Assembly: GCF_019097595.1 (NCBI RefSeq)
Contig: NC_080718.1
Location: 14,550,157 to 14,614,156, forward strand
DNA: 64,000 nucleotides
From: Hemibagrus wyckioides
Taxonomy: Eukaryota > Chordata > Actinopteri > Siluriformes > Bagridae
Direction: 5' to 3'
A model generated the notes under the pieces. It made no database searches and had not been told where the DNA came from. It saw nothing but the letters and a program-made list of their open reading frames with translations. Position numbers and translations under genes: made by a program. How positions within the stretch are numbered: position 1 is the first letter of the stretch; every line of letters starts with the position of its first letter. This document shows, piece after piece, positions 37,433 to 49,715 of this stretch.

Positions 37433-40400
37433 GTGAGCAATTACTGCATAAATGTAAAGCAACATTCAACAAATGAGAACAAAAAAGCAAGAGGATGTTT
37501 TCCAAAGAAAGGTTGTGTGACTAAGGATTTGGCAGATGATATTTTGGTGGTGAATCCATGTCTGGATTGAAAAGGAGAATAGCTGAGGGAAAAATAGATG
37601 CCGCATCCCAATAAACAGTCTCATCACATTCGATATGGAGTATTAGAGCTTGCGAATAACCTTCTACAAATAGGCCAGCTTTAATCTTAATCTTTTATGA
37701 GATGTCAAGCTCCTCGGGGCAAAGAGTAGGTTTTTTTGCCGTCACTCTTGTGTGAAATAAGAAAGTGTAATGCCTTGGCTAGAAAATCAGCACTGATTCG
37801 TATTGAATGTGCTGAGAAAAGTCTCTATAAAATATATCTTCTGTCACGAGCAGAAAGCCATCTGTGCCAGCAGAGGCTTCAAATGAAACAGCAAGTGTGC
37901 TCAAGGAAACATTTCAGCAGTACAGAGCATATGCATTCTGTAATGAACTCAGCAGTGGATAACCGTTTCACCATGCTAATCAATTTCAGACATGGTTTCA
38001 CCCAAAGGAATTAGATAGCCCCTGTTTTACATATTATAATTCTGTTGTCTTCTTTTTCAATTGGTCACTCATGGCTGTGTGACACCTGGCTGTGCTGCTC
38101 TGTGGCAGAAGCGGTCTCGGTTATTCCACTCAGGCTTTCGAGGACATCTCAACCTGCTGCGTTCATGAGCACACAAAGAGGAAGCTCATCAGCCTCTATA
38201 ATGTGCGTTTGAATTTTAGGTCCTCGCTGCCAAAATCTTTCGACTCCATCTGATCAGTGTGCAATCCGTCTGCATGCTGCACCGCATACAAATGCTCGGG
38301 TTTGTGCAGGAGGATTTCTGTGATTTCAGTGAGAGATGATTGCTCATGCTGTGGCTGTTTAGTGTGAGAGCTGTACTAAAATTGCCATCAGGCAAAATGC
38401 TTCTGTCCTGTGCATCTGATGCAGGCCTTACTGTGATGGGTGGAGAAAAGGGAGAGAGGATGAACATTATATCAGAGCTCAGCTGCAGTCAACGCACCGG
38501 TCCGTGGAATGTGCTGTCCTTGCAACCTCAGGCCAATTAATCTCAGCTTTGTTCCAAGAGAAAGCAGGATAGTGTGGGAGGGATGAATTTCATAAGTTTG
38601 TCTATACTACTCTCTGATCTCCTAAGGACAAGCTGAGGTCTGAAGCCATTGCCATTATCCATTCACTTCAGCCTTCAACATTAGCCAGAGGAGCAGATAA
38701 TTACTCACTGTATAGAATAATGTCAGGCTGATAATGAAAAGGCTAATATTGTGCATGATACATTTTCTAAATGTGGCTGTTTGAAGGTCATTTCTGTTCT
38801 ACTTGCACATTTAAGTGCAGCGTATCCTCCTTGTTACAGTCTAGGAAAAAAAAAAAAGTCAGGTTCCACAATACCTAGTGTAGGTCTTTTTACTTCACTG
38901 TGCAGAGAAGACGTCAACTTTTTTTTTTTTTGTATCACTAAATATATGAAAGTGAAACAGGTACAAGGGCTCGAAATAGGTTTAGCATTAGCAGGTTATC
39001 ATGCTACAAATGTAGACCTTTATTTTATCATTGAAGCACAGGATTCTGCCAGAACCAGCATCTTAGCTTTTTAAAAACAAAGTCAGTATTCTCAGATAGA
39101 ATCTAAAATTCTCATGAACACTCAAATGCTGCAGTAGGGACATGATACCTTACAAACAGATTCTGTTTTAAACTTCACCCAGAAATTCATTCAAAACACT
39201 GGTGATGGTTTACCAGTCAAAATCAATAAGAGAAAAATGCTGTTATTTCGCTCTCGATTCCACCGTGTTATGCATTTGTTTATAATATCTGCCTGGTGCT
39301 ACGGAGTGTGGCTGTTATTTATCAAGCAGTTAATAGCATCCAAATAGTATCATTTCTAATCAGAAGACAAAGAAGCCGAGAGGAAATGAAGATTGTCGCT
39401 GCAACAGTCACAGAAAAATGAACAGGGGAAAAAAAAACGGCTGCATAAAGAGAACATTCCCACCGATATCAATTCCGAATATGCTGTCTAAGATATTGCA
39501 GCTTGCTTCTTGCTTAAAACGAACACATTTTCTTTCTCCTACCAGGACTTTACACATTTGCTAACTGTGGCATACTATGCTAAAGCAGTTGTGCTCTACC
39601 TCTGGTTAACTGCAATTGCTGGCTTGATGAAGTACATTGGGCTTCAGTGCTCTTTGACAAAGTCATTTGATGAAGACAGATGGTGGAGCAGACTGCCAGC
39701 CGGCTTGCTGAAATTCCATTAAAACCACTTGTTCCCAAGCAATGTGTTATGATATATGGGAGTGCTGGTCTTAAGGAAATCACCCACTGGACTGCCCTTG
39801 AACCTCAGCATTTGGGTCTGAATTCACTCATGCTGTTCATTCCTGTAAGATGTTACGTAGCCCAGACTTTCCACTGATGCTTCAAAGATCTGACCTCACT
39901 GAGTCAAGAATCAACTATGCTATCATGCTATTTATTTTAATGGTTTAAAGCTGGAACTACATTATATATACATATGCAGTTTATCCGTACATGTATAATT
40001 AGATACAGTTTCTGCAGTAATATTCAAGGTGAACTTTTCCCTCAAGATACCAGAAATGCGTGTCCTTAAATCACAGCACAAGAATGGAAAGATCATGCTT
40101 ACATAAACATTATAAGCTGTTTTTTTTTTTTACTCGTTACTTGCAGCTACTTTGGATTCATGCCTGCTGTTCAATATTTGCATCTACAAATGGCCCCAAA
40201 AGTCCTCTGCAAATATTTACTAAGCTTTCTTTTTTTTCACTGTCTGAGAGCCCGAAATGGCTACAGGCTGACCTTAACAAGAGGATGCAATAATGTTTTA
40301 CGAAGAGTAAATATAACCTTCATATTAATATTTTATATGTATAACCTAGAGCTGGAGGCAGTTCACTGTTCATGTTTGATTGTTTTAACAGAATGTGAAG

Positions 40401-41181
40401 GATCTATTTGGGTATCATTTGTAATAAAAAATTAAAAAAAAAAAAAAAAGCAGCAGAAGAAGAAGAGATCAGATAGTGCAGTGCTATTGACTTATACTGA
40501 AATATTACATTATTAAATCTCTTGGCAAAAATATGGCACAGGATCTAAACCTTGGGGTTGCAACCTTACAGAGGATCACCAGAAATTCTCTCTATCACTC
40601 TCTCTCTGTCTCTCTCTGTCTCTCTCTCTCTCTGTTAGCATCTTCAATTCCCAAATGATTAAAAAGTCTAATTAAATGAAAATGTGATGTGGTAATTAAG
40701 AGACAATGTGATGTTACCTAGTGGTAAACATGCCTCTGAGTGTGTTGCAGGCATCAATTTCTTTATTTGCCTAAATTTGTTTATATTTAACAAAGAGAAT
40801 TGTCAGTAAACACTTTTTGAAAGTCTTTTTTTTTCTCCTATTGTCTGTTAAATTAAGAAGTGTTAAAAAAAAATTACAGATTTTAGTTTCTAGTGCATTT
40901 TCACAAAGTGTCCCAACTTTTCTGGAAATGGAGTTTGTACTTAAAATTCATACATAAAAAACCAGGCAAAATCTGATTACTATTAAAATTCCATTAGCCT
41001 TCATTAAATTTGATCTTCTCTCAAATCCATTTGACACAAGACCAGAGTGACGACACATTCAACATGCTCATGTTAATCACTGCAGCCTTCAGAGTGCAAC
41101 ACAATAATATATTTATTTTAAATAGCTACTCTGTGACTTATTTTAAGCTGATATTTCTGTGGCATTGTTGTGGTTTCTAGC
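37433..41181. other. Intergenic sequence; 38040-38560 resembles a conserved non-coding element
   Basis: No coding exon recognised. 38040-38560 is balanced in composition and non-repetitive. A (TC)n tract lies at 40576-40635. The phrase gtcccaacttttctggaaat near 40911-40930 recalls the terminus of a dispersed fish DNA-transposon family but is isolated. Poly-A runs are near 38847 and 40432. Confidence 0.4.
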
Positions 41182-41183
41182 TA

Positions 41184-42706
41184 CAGTTGTGCTCAAAATT
41201 ATTTGTTTTTGAGTTGTCTTCTGTAATGAATTTTATAATACTTTCATATATTTAATATGTGACAAACAACTGAAGAAATAACAACATGCGATATTTCAAG
41301 AATTTTTTTATTTATTGACAAATATTCAAAAATCACCATGTTCAGAATTATTCATACCCTTTATATTACAATGTTTCAATAATCAATAGGAAAGCCTTTG
41401 TTCTTAATGACAGCCTGCAGACGTTTCTTGTAGGTCTCCGCAAGATTTCTACAGGTCTGCTGCGAAATGTTTCCCCATTCTTCCTTCACAAAAGTCTCCA
41501 GTTGTTGGAGACTTCCTAGCCCTGATCCGGATCTTCAACTCTCTCCACAAATTCTCAGTTGGGTTCAGGTCAGGGCTCTGATTTGGCCACTCCAGAACAT
41601 TTATGTTGTTGTCCCTGAACCATTGCTTGATCACTCATGCCGTATGCTTCGGGTCATTATCCTGCTGTGAGGTCCAATTCTCTGGCAGGTTGTGCTTGTG
41701 TGCTGACGCCACCAGGTTTTCTTCAAGAATCTTGACATAGTCCTTCTTTTTCATGATACCATCTATCTTAACAAGGTTACCATGCTTGACCGCTGGGATG
41801 GTATTCTTAGGACTGAAGGCTTCTCCTTTCTTGAGCCAAACATATACAACATCCATTTGTCCAAAGAGCTCCAGTTTAGTCTCATCTGACCACAGGATGG
41901 ATAACCAGAAGTTCTCTAAAATCTCCATCTAGGCGACCCCTCGCAAAGGCCAGGCTTGCATCCCAGTGTCTCTGGGTAAGGAGTGATGCCTTTCTCGTGC
42001 GATGTCCATGGAGACCACCTCGATGCAGAATTCGCTGAATGGTGGCTTCTGATACCGTCTCCCCTGCTTGGTTGAGGGTGTCTATTAGAGCTTTGGTGGT
42101 AATAAAGGGATTGTTGTTTGCATTGCGGCAGATCTTTCTAGCAACTCTAGAGGATACTTTGAGCTTCCTGCCACACCCATCCAGGTTTTTGGTAGTGTTG
42201 AACATCTTGAACTTCTTGATTATACTCTTGATTATACTTCTTGATATACGGTTGATACAGGGACATCCAGTTCTTTCCAAATTGCCTTGTAGTCTTTGCC
42301 TCCTCTATGGGCATTGACAATATGCGTACGGAGATCATGATCATGAGCTCTTTCTCCTTAATTATTCTATAAATATAAATATTATAAATATACAGAGCAG
42401 GTGTTGCCATTTAACATTATTAGGCCTTAATTGATTACACCTAATTTGATTAAATTGATTATAGTCACTATAGTCACAAGAAGGAATTTTTTCTGAGATT
42501 GTGTGATTCATTTTGAATAGGCTCAAAAGAGAATCTCTGGCCATATCTATTGGTATACAAATGAAGTTTAGCTAACACATATGTGGAGTTGTGCAACTAA
42601 TATATGTTGAATACAATGGAAGTTTCACAAAAGTAGTTTTTATAAATGAAAAAAATGTAAAAGTATTGATTTGTCCAAGGGGTATAAATAAATTTGAGCA
42701 CAACTG
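41184..42706 (-). mobile_element. Tc1-like transposon (Passport-like), 1523 bp, degenerate coding
   Basis: Inverted repeats begin CAGTTGTGCTCAAA at both ends (14 bp identical, then similar), each flanked by TA (41182-41183 and 42707-42708). A - strand transposase pseudogene lies between. End sequence and gene content match the group of Tc1 elements whose termini read CAGTTGTGCTCA. The ends are well preserved although the gene carries several lesions. Confidence 0.92.
41449..42345 (-). pseudogene. Tc1 transposase pseudogene (DD34E), three or more lesions
   Basis: Blocks in order on the - strand: a DNA-binding region (NLDGCGRKLKVSSRVARKIC; NNNPFITTKALIDTLNQAGE; SEATIQRILHRGGLHGHRTR), then after a frameshift near 41930-41900 the catalytic domain ILWSDETKLELFG (D) and QQDNDPKHTA (D). 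A TGA follows, then VIKQWFRDNNINVLEWP and SPDLNPTENLWREL (E). Counting the stop as one codon, 34 positions separate the second D and the E. The stop sits where TGA could have come from CGA by CpG decay. Another frame switch near 42250 affects the N-terminus. Confidence 0.9.
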
Positions 42707-42708
42707 TA

Positions 42709-44785
42709 CTACAAAATACATTACTTATACTATATTTTGCTGTGGGATCACAAGATTTGCCATGTTCCAACCACCAATCAGCTAACCAGTCGGAGAACTC
42801 CCGAGTCCTCTCACACTCGTAGCCAATCGTGCGGTCAAGGTGAATTCAAGGCATCAGCGCGCCTACACCTCCCCAGGAATCCCTGTAGCCGACCCAGGTT
42901 GCTCTGGAAATTTTGAGAAAAATAGCACACTGGTAGGCACAGGCAAGAGTAAAAAGGTACACAATTTATTTGTCTCTATCATATAATAGAGATGATCTTC
43001 ACTTTGCCAGCATGTACTTTCTTCAAAACATGTGAGATCATGGGCCATCACAGCACACTCAACATAAAGTGCTATCTGTGCTCTTCCATACATGGACTCA
43101 TGATAGGCTAGTGATACTGTGACTGACAGTGTAGACAGAGTAATGTAATACCTCACACCCTGTGAGTGTGGCCAATTTTGCTTTCAAGACTGCTGTCAAT
43201 GGAGGACTGTGGCATCATCCAGATATCAACACACAATGTCATGTTGATAGGTCATGTAGAAAGTACTTTTCCATTGGAAATACTTCATGTTCCTCTCAAT
43301 CATTTAATAACATTTTGGAGACTAATTCATCTTAGCAACATTTCAAGAAAGAAAAAAGCTGTGTCAAAGCTTTGCAGTAATCAGAATCGTTTATGCAAAA
43401 CTCTGAAATCAGACATTGATTCATATTGGATTTTATGTTGGAGTGATAGTGTTTGGCGTCGTCTTCCCTCCTGATTCTTGCTAGGATGTGATGTGTCTAT
43501 TGTAGGTAAGCGGTAAGCAATGTGACGTTCATCTGTTCATCTGTCATCTGGATTCTTATTGTATTCTGGAGCTGCAGAGGACCACGTGAGTCTTGTGTTT
43601 GAGTAAGCAGATGCAGGAAGAAGATGGAGGAGGTGTGTATTCTTCGTGACACATACAGCAAAAAGGAGGAGATAAAGTTGCCACCCATTGTTTTTTCTCT
43701 AATTAAAATGTTTACTTCTCTGTAGGATGTAGCTTTATCACAAAGCAGACAAATGCAGCTGTTAACAATGATGGTGCAAGTGTTTACATCCAAATAATCT
43801 CAGCGCTGTATAATAAATGATGTTTTCCCCTATCTGAAAAAAAGAAGGAAGTACGAGCAAGGGACAAGGGCATCTAGTGTATTAATGTATTACAGAATAC
43901 TGCCTGTGTGTATCTTCTTATAGGTGTTTCTATCCTACACAAGGCCCTCTCTTTTGTTATTCTCCACAAAAATGATTTTTTTTCCCTCCGTGCCAGAGAA
44001 GGAAAAAAAAACTCTCTAAAGCTCTTTCCTCATGTCAGTTCTTAAAGCTTGCTATAAAGTTCTTCAGTCATTTAGGTCAATTGTGGGTAACATAGATTCC
44101 AGAGACATCTGTGTATACAGTAAATAAATATATTTATAAAGCTCATTTTTCCACAGTGGAATTCATTTAACCTATCCAACACTGAAGAGAATTTCTTTCA
44201 TTACTACAATGAAAGTGTTTGACCAAGTATGGTACTTTAATGCATTATACATCTCAATATTTAACGCACTTGATATATTCAGAAAAGATTACGGCATTGA
44301 TATATACTGTATGAATAGTATAAGCAAATGAATGCTAAGTGTATAGCTATATATATAAAGTAAATCCACTGTGATGGTTTTGTGTATAACACTCACCTAG
44401 AGTCTTTAATTTTTCTCAAAATTTCATTTCTCCCTTTAAATTTTCATCTTAATCAAACATATACTGTATTGTTTTAACAGTGCAGTAGGTTTACTAGAGG
44501 TACAGCTATGTAATGTCGAACTAGTGAGATAGCTGCAGCTAGCCTGATATTATAAATACACATTATCTTATCTATATTATGGGTTTTATGTGGACTTTCT
44601 GGATTTGACACTTAATTTGAGATATTTAAGATATTTGGCTAAAGAGTTGAAATAACAGTACAAAGTGTAGAATTGTATTTTAACAGTAAAATACCACTGG
44701 GAATATGTAGTTCTGTTAATATATTAAGCTGTTTCACACCGCGTTTAAAAATACAACAGTAATCATTTACACTATGAACGCTTAT
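42709..44785. other. Intergenic sequence, nothing recognised
   Basis: A GC-richer block at 42780-42935 (tagccaatcgtgcggtcaagg; ccctgtagccgacccaggtt) contrasts with the AT-rich surroundings and may be an old repeat or a spliced exon I cannot frame. The rest is unique sequence. Confidence 0.45.
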
Positions 44786-45092
44786 ATACACTGTTCACTG
44801 GTCAGCCATAACTTTAACTCACCAGCCTAATATTGTGTAGGTTGCCCTGATCTGCCAAAAACAGTGAGGTATGAACATTAAGTAAGATGCTCTGACCCAG
44901 TCATAATTCAGCCCTTGTCAAAATCCTACACTAGCCAATTTTTTCTGCTTCCAACACATCAACTTTGAGAACTGACTGTTCATTTGCTCCCTAATATATC
45001 CCAATTCTTAACAGGTGCCATCATAACAAGATCATCAATGTTATTCACTTCACCTGTCTGGAGGTTTAATGTTAGGGCTGATAGTTGTATAT
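44786..45092. mobile_element. Tc1-like non-autonomous derivative, internally deleted
   Basis: Imperfect inverted ends (tatacactgttcactggtca... and ...gggctgatagttgtata, sharing TATACA and TCAGCC-TAAC-TTAA blocks) enclose only 307 bp. Internal phrases (agatgctctgacccagtcat; cccttgtcaaaatcctacac; ttcttaacaggtgccatcat; ttattcacttcacctgtctg) match, in my memory, the 5' quarter of a common fish Tc1 family read in antisense. The catalytic region is absent. Confidence 0.68.
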
Positions 45093-45549
45093 GTGTTACA
45101 CCCCGTACATTACTGTAAGAATGTGTAGGGGTTTAAGTCATTTTGAGCTGTCTGTCCCATTATTTCTTCCACCAGCCTCTCAACATTACACCTAAACAGA
45201 GTAATGTATCCTAAACATCCATAAACACACCATTTTCTCTAATTTGCCTGTAATGTGCAGATGTATTCCCCGACTTTACCACTTCATTTAGAAGCTCCAG
45301 TCAGAGAGCGGTGGAATTTCTTTGCTTCCACTATCCTGAATCCATTTGTGCAGTATGGCATTAGTTTAGCTGTCATCTCCCATCCACTCCTCAATCAAGA
45401 CAAATGACTCTTCAGAGACTGGGTCTTAGAAAGCCCCTGGTAATATTTGCCTTTATCTATACTGAGAATGAGCTTTAAATTACATTAAGCTCTGTCAGAT
45501 CACCACATGCTCTTCAATATGAAATGAGAAGCTTTGGAAAATATACATA
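45093..45549. other. Intergenic sequence, nothing recognised
   Basis: Unique AT-rich sequence between two Tc1-derived elements. Confidence 0.5.
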
Positions 45550-45551
45550 TA

Positions 45552-46098
45552 CACTACCAGTCAAAAGTTTGGACACAAATTCAATGTTTTTTGTTTAGGT
45601 ATTTATTTTCTACATTCTAGAACAATACTGGAGATTTTAAAACTATGAAATAACACACATGGACTTAAGTAATCCATATGTAATGACAACAAAAAACAGT
45701 CAGTTGTTATTTTAAGACACGAAGGTCAGGTGTTCTGGAATAGTTCTTGCAAGAACAGTATTGTCAAGTGCATTTGCAAAACCCATCAAGCACCATGATG
45801 AAACTGGCTCACATGAAGACCATCCCAGTAAAGCAAGACCAAAACTTACCTCTGCTGCAGAGGAGACGTTCATTTAGAGTTACCAGCCTCAGAAATCACC
45901 AATTAACAGCACCTCAGATTAGAGCCGTTATGAAGGCTTTACAGAGCATCAGTAGCAGACAGATCTCAATATCAACTGTTCAAACGAGATTATTGTGTAT
46001 TTCGGCCGCCTTCAGCATTGTTTTACAATGTAGAAAGAAATAAACATCAGGAAAGACCATGGAATTAGAAGATGTGTCCAAACTTTTGACTGGTAGTG
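45552..46098 (+). mobile_element. Tc1-derived MITE, copy 2, complete (547 bp)
   Basis: Perfect 26-bp inverted repeats (45552-45577 and 46073-46098, beginning CACTACCAGTCAAAAGTTTG) are flanked by TA on both sides. The interior retains a Tc1 transposase N-terminal portion in broken frames (AFAKPIKHHDETGSHEDHP; RVTSLRNHQLTAPQIRAVM) including an in-frame stop, and no catalytic domain. It is the intact counterpart of copy 1 at 6704-7128. The shared lesions show the family was already non-coding when it spread, so it must have been mobilised in trans. Confidence 0.92.
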
Positions 46099-46100
46099 TA

Positions 46101-47771
46101 TATATATATATTATAGTCAGGTAGAATAAATAAGCTGTTTATATGATGTAGCTCATTAACGTGGTTCACCAACCATTTTTAAATAAATAAATAAATAAAC
46201 ACATTTTTATTTAATGATACATTTAAAAGTATTATTCATTTACATGTTTTTACATTAAATTTTTTTATTTACTAATTGTACTGCTTTGCTAAAAAAAAGC
46301 CTCCCAAACAACAGTGATATGATGGTGACATTTCAGCCTGATCATTTAATAGTCAATGTTTCACACAGAAAGCCATTTTGCATTTCTTTCCTTTAGAAAT
46401 TTTGTCATCACAAATTCATCAGTCATGGTCAGGGTGCATTCATACAATTATCGGCCTTTCCCAGAACGCTTTATGACTCCAATTTAGTTTTTAATGCAGT
46501 CTAAAAAAAAATTAAAAATGCTGAATCCATGTGCTCTAATATATAATTCAAGATAAACATGAAATTCTTGTCATTTCAAATGTCATGTAATGCCTGCTTA
46601 AGTGAAGGTCTTTTTTTTCTGGAAAGTGAAGTTGGATACTTGCAGGAGAACACCATGCAATTCCAGCAAAGCAATTTGTTGCTGGAGTGCAAAGAGTCTG
46701 AGGTCTGAGGGTGCATATAGCAGAAGGAGAAGGAGAGTAAATAGCATTCACTCCAAATCTGTAAATGTTAAGAACTGCACAGTGTTCAGTAGAACCTGCA
46801 GTGAGCCATTACAAATCAGAGCCATCACGCCCACCTCTGGAGGACACACTGGCTTTGCAGGCTAATCCTCTGCATGAGCCTCACACTCGTGGCACTAAGT
46901 ACAGCTTCTTTAACAGCACAAGCTCACATAAATAGAAAGAGACCCTACAACAACATCGCATGCTCCACTAAAGCAAAATACAACGCATTTTTGTCTTCTA
47001 TCCGCACTTGATATACCCATCAAGTACTGATTTGTCTTCCTGATGTATCATAACTAGAAAAAACAATGATTTATTTATAACTATATTTAAATGTTTTAGA
47101 TAGTGAAGTAGTTTATTATTATTATTATTAAAATCATTTCAGCCTATATGATCAAATTCCTTTCAGTCAGCCTGTGGGAAATGCGTTGGGAAAAGTGTTT
47201 CTCGAAACAATAAAAAGCAAGCTTTGCAATGATATCTCTGTTTGTTATTGTATGCCTGCATTACCGCCTCATCCTATAAGCCTTTTCATTGTGTAGTCAT
47301 AGCTTGCACAAAGAGGAGAGCAGTGAAATGACAAACTGAAACTCTATGTTACATCACAATGAAGACTCGTGGGAGAATCTATACAGTGAGGGTAAATAAA
47401 AATTGAAACACTTTTTTATTGTTATTTAATATACCTCCAGTATATCAACTTCAAATGTGTACACGTAATGCATTTTGACTCCTCATAAAAAAAATAAAAA
47501 TCACAAGGTCCAGTGCAACCAAATCCAATAAACTGCTCATGTCAAGGCTGACAATATAGACAGATTGATGTGAAGACAAAAGCAGAACCGTACAACAGGT
47601 AAACAGTCGATACACGAGAACGCAAGCAAGTAAACATTCTGGTAAAACAGGAAGAAATAAGAACAAGTGCAGAGGAGTAGAAAGTATGAAGACGGGATGA
47701 ATATGAGGAGTAAATACAGTAATTATAAGTATATTTGTTTGTTGATTATTTTTATTTGAAATGAACTGGCC

Positions 47772-47808
<37 letters not shown>

Positions 47809-48623
47809 AACTTCTTATTCATGTGCAGTCTCTAGCAGACTCCAGCAATGAGCTCTATCATTGCCAAGGAGAGTCCTTCGTCTCCATGGTTACGCTCAGA
47901 TCCTATGGTCAGACAGACAGGCAGTCGTTCAGTACAAGTGTCGGAAAGCTCAGTTTCATTTCCTTTTTGTTCCTCCTGGGTTTGTTGACAAAAATAAGTA
48001 ATGACAGTATCATACATTTAATATATTTGATGTAGCGCTTGTTTCGGTTCCCATTACAGTCCCATCTGCAAGTATCAAATATTCTTTATTTTATAAAAAC
48101 AAAAGTTATAAGGTTATAGGAAAGTCTTCTGATATTTTTATCATCATATCTTCCCAACACTGATTATTGTGAGCGGCATCAATACATATCAAAGGAATAT
48201 TTAAGATCCAACCAGTCACAAAACACCAAATGTTCATTTAGCAAAAAAAAAAAAGCTAGATGACTAGAAGACAGTAAGGTAGGCAAAACCTCACACATTA
48301 TATAACTAGATGCTTTGAAAGCATGTAGGTTTTGTGTTCCACACTGTTTTATCTTGATAGATAATGTTAATTTTTGTTGTAGAGACAGCCCATCCTCCTA
48401 AAGCAGACAGCTTTTTAGAGAGTCAAAAGAAGCTCTTCCTGACACTTGGCTTTTAGAGAGAAAACGGCCCCGATTCAATTTCCCAGCTAAACCATACACT
48501 TGAAAGCCACAGAGCACAAAACTATCTATAGCAAACATATGCAATCAGTCAAAGAGCATGATATACAAGATCAAACAAGGAAATCAACAAGGAGCTCGTT
48601 TCCTACCTCTTATTTTTTTCTTT

Positions 48624-48663
<40 letters not shown>

Positions 48664-49379
48664 GGTATGAAATATGTCCTCAGTCAAGAGTCATTGCTAC
48701 CAGGATTTCAATCTAAATGAGGTCAGCACGTCTAAAGCCTGGGCAGTTTTCCACTGGGAGAAACATGCTGACACTGGCATATTGGTGTAAATCACACACA
48801 CACACACACACCAAGTATACATCCAAACTCCTGTCAAAGGCAAGCTAATTCCCTCTGTAGTGTCCCTGTGAAAGGTCCTTGTGAATCTTTGCTACAGTGT
48901 CCATGAAGTTTTCTCACATTATTAATCTCTTTATTTTATTACAAATCTCAGTTTCACCGTCTGCTAGTGTCTAAAAAGTGCCAGTGTCTGTTTTTATTGG
49001 CTGCTATCTGAAAACTACTAGCTTGTGGCTAAAATTGATTTAATGAGATTAATATAAACATGTATTTCAAGGCTAGAGTATAAAATAGCCTTTATACAGG
49101 TACCAAAGGACCATTGTTAAAATCCTGCCTGAAGGCTTGATTCATTAGCCCAATGTTAAAAGGACCATCAGGGGACACAAATTAAGAAAATAACATAGAC
49201 TGCAAACTGTCATTAAATTTGAAGGTATTACAAATGCACAATATCACCTTGAAATGTGAACATGATCTAATGTTTGCTTCAGAAATCTTTGATGAGCTAT
49301 GAGCATTATCCCCAAGAGCTAGCAAATTACACCTTCTGCTTCCTCTGCCATTACTGCCATGAAGCGAACAGACGAATGT
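46101..49379. other. Intergenic sequence with several microsatellites
   Basis: Contains (AAAT)n near 46180-46198, (TA)n at 47776-47806, (GT)n at 48626-48661 and (CA)n at 48794-48812. The phrase tacagtgagggtaaataaaa near 47384 resembles a Tc1 terminus but has no partner. No coding exon recognised. Confidence 0.5.
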
Positions 49380-49715
49380 GAGGGCAGGGTTTCTGGTTTT
49401 ATTTAAACCAACACGGTAGACAAACAAAATGGTTAGGCAATACTCAGAAAAATAAAGCATAGAAATAGGCCTAAACCAGACAAGGCAAAAGAGGCAAACA
49501 GTAAGCAAGCTTACCTCAAAGACTTTTCTAGACAGGCAGAGAACAGAGGCTTGGAATCATTACAAATACAATACTGGGCTGAGACTTAGAAAAGTGTGTT
49601 TTTCAGTCTGGGTTATTTAAAGACTGGGATTGTGTAGGGGATAGGTGCTCGCCTGGAGGTCATGTGTTGAAGTCGTGGGTTGAGGATTATGGGAGTTGTA
49701 CTCTGCCACTTTAGG
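49380..49715 (-). mobile_element. Possible solo LTR, antisense (tentative)
   Basis: A-rich phrases (gcaatactcagaaaaataaa; agacaaggcaaaagaggcaa; gacaggcagagaacagaggc), then ttatttaaagactgggattg and gattatgggagttgtac. This is the order seen in antisense Ty3/gypsy LTRs of fish. Without a partner LTR or target duplication the call is weak. Confidence 0.35.

Noticed and set aside
39510..39722. Frame preceded by a plausible acceptor (tttctcctaccag)
   Set aside because: No matching donor, no recognisable protein family and no neighbouring exon in phase.
47384..47420. Phrase resembling a Tc1 terminal repeat (tacagtgagggtaaataaaa)
   Set aside because: No matching inverted partner, no transposase remains nearby; too short to call.
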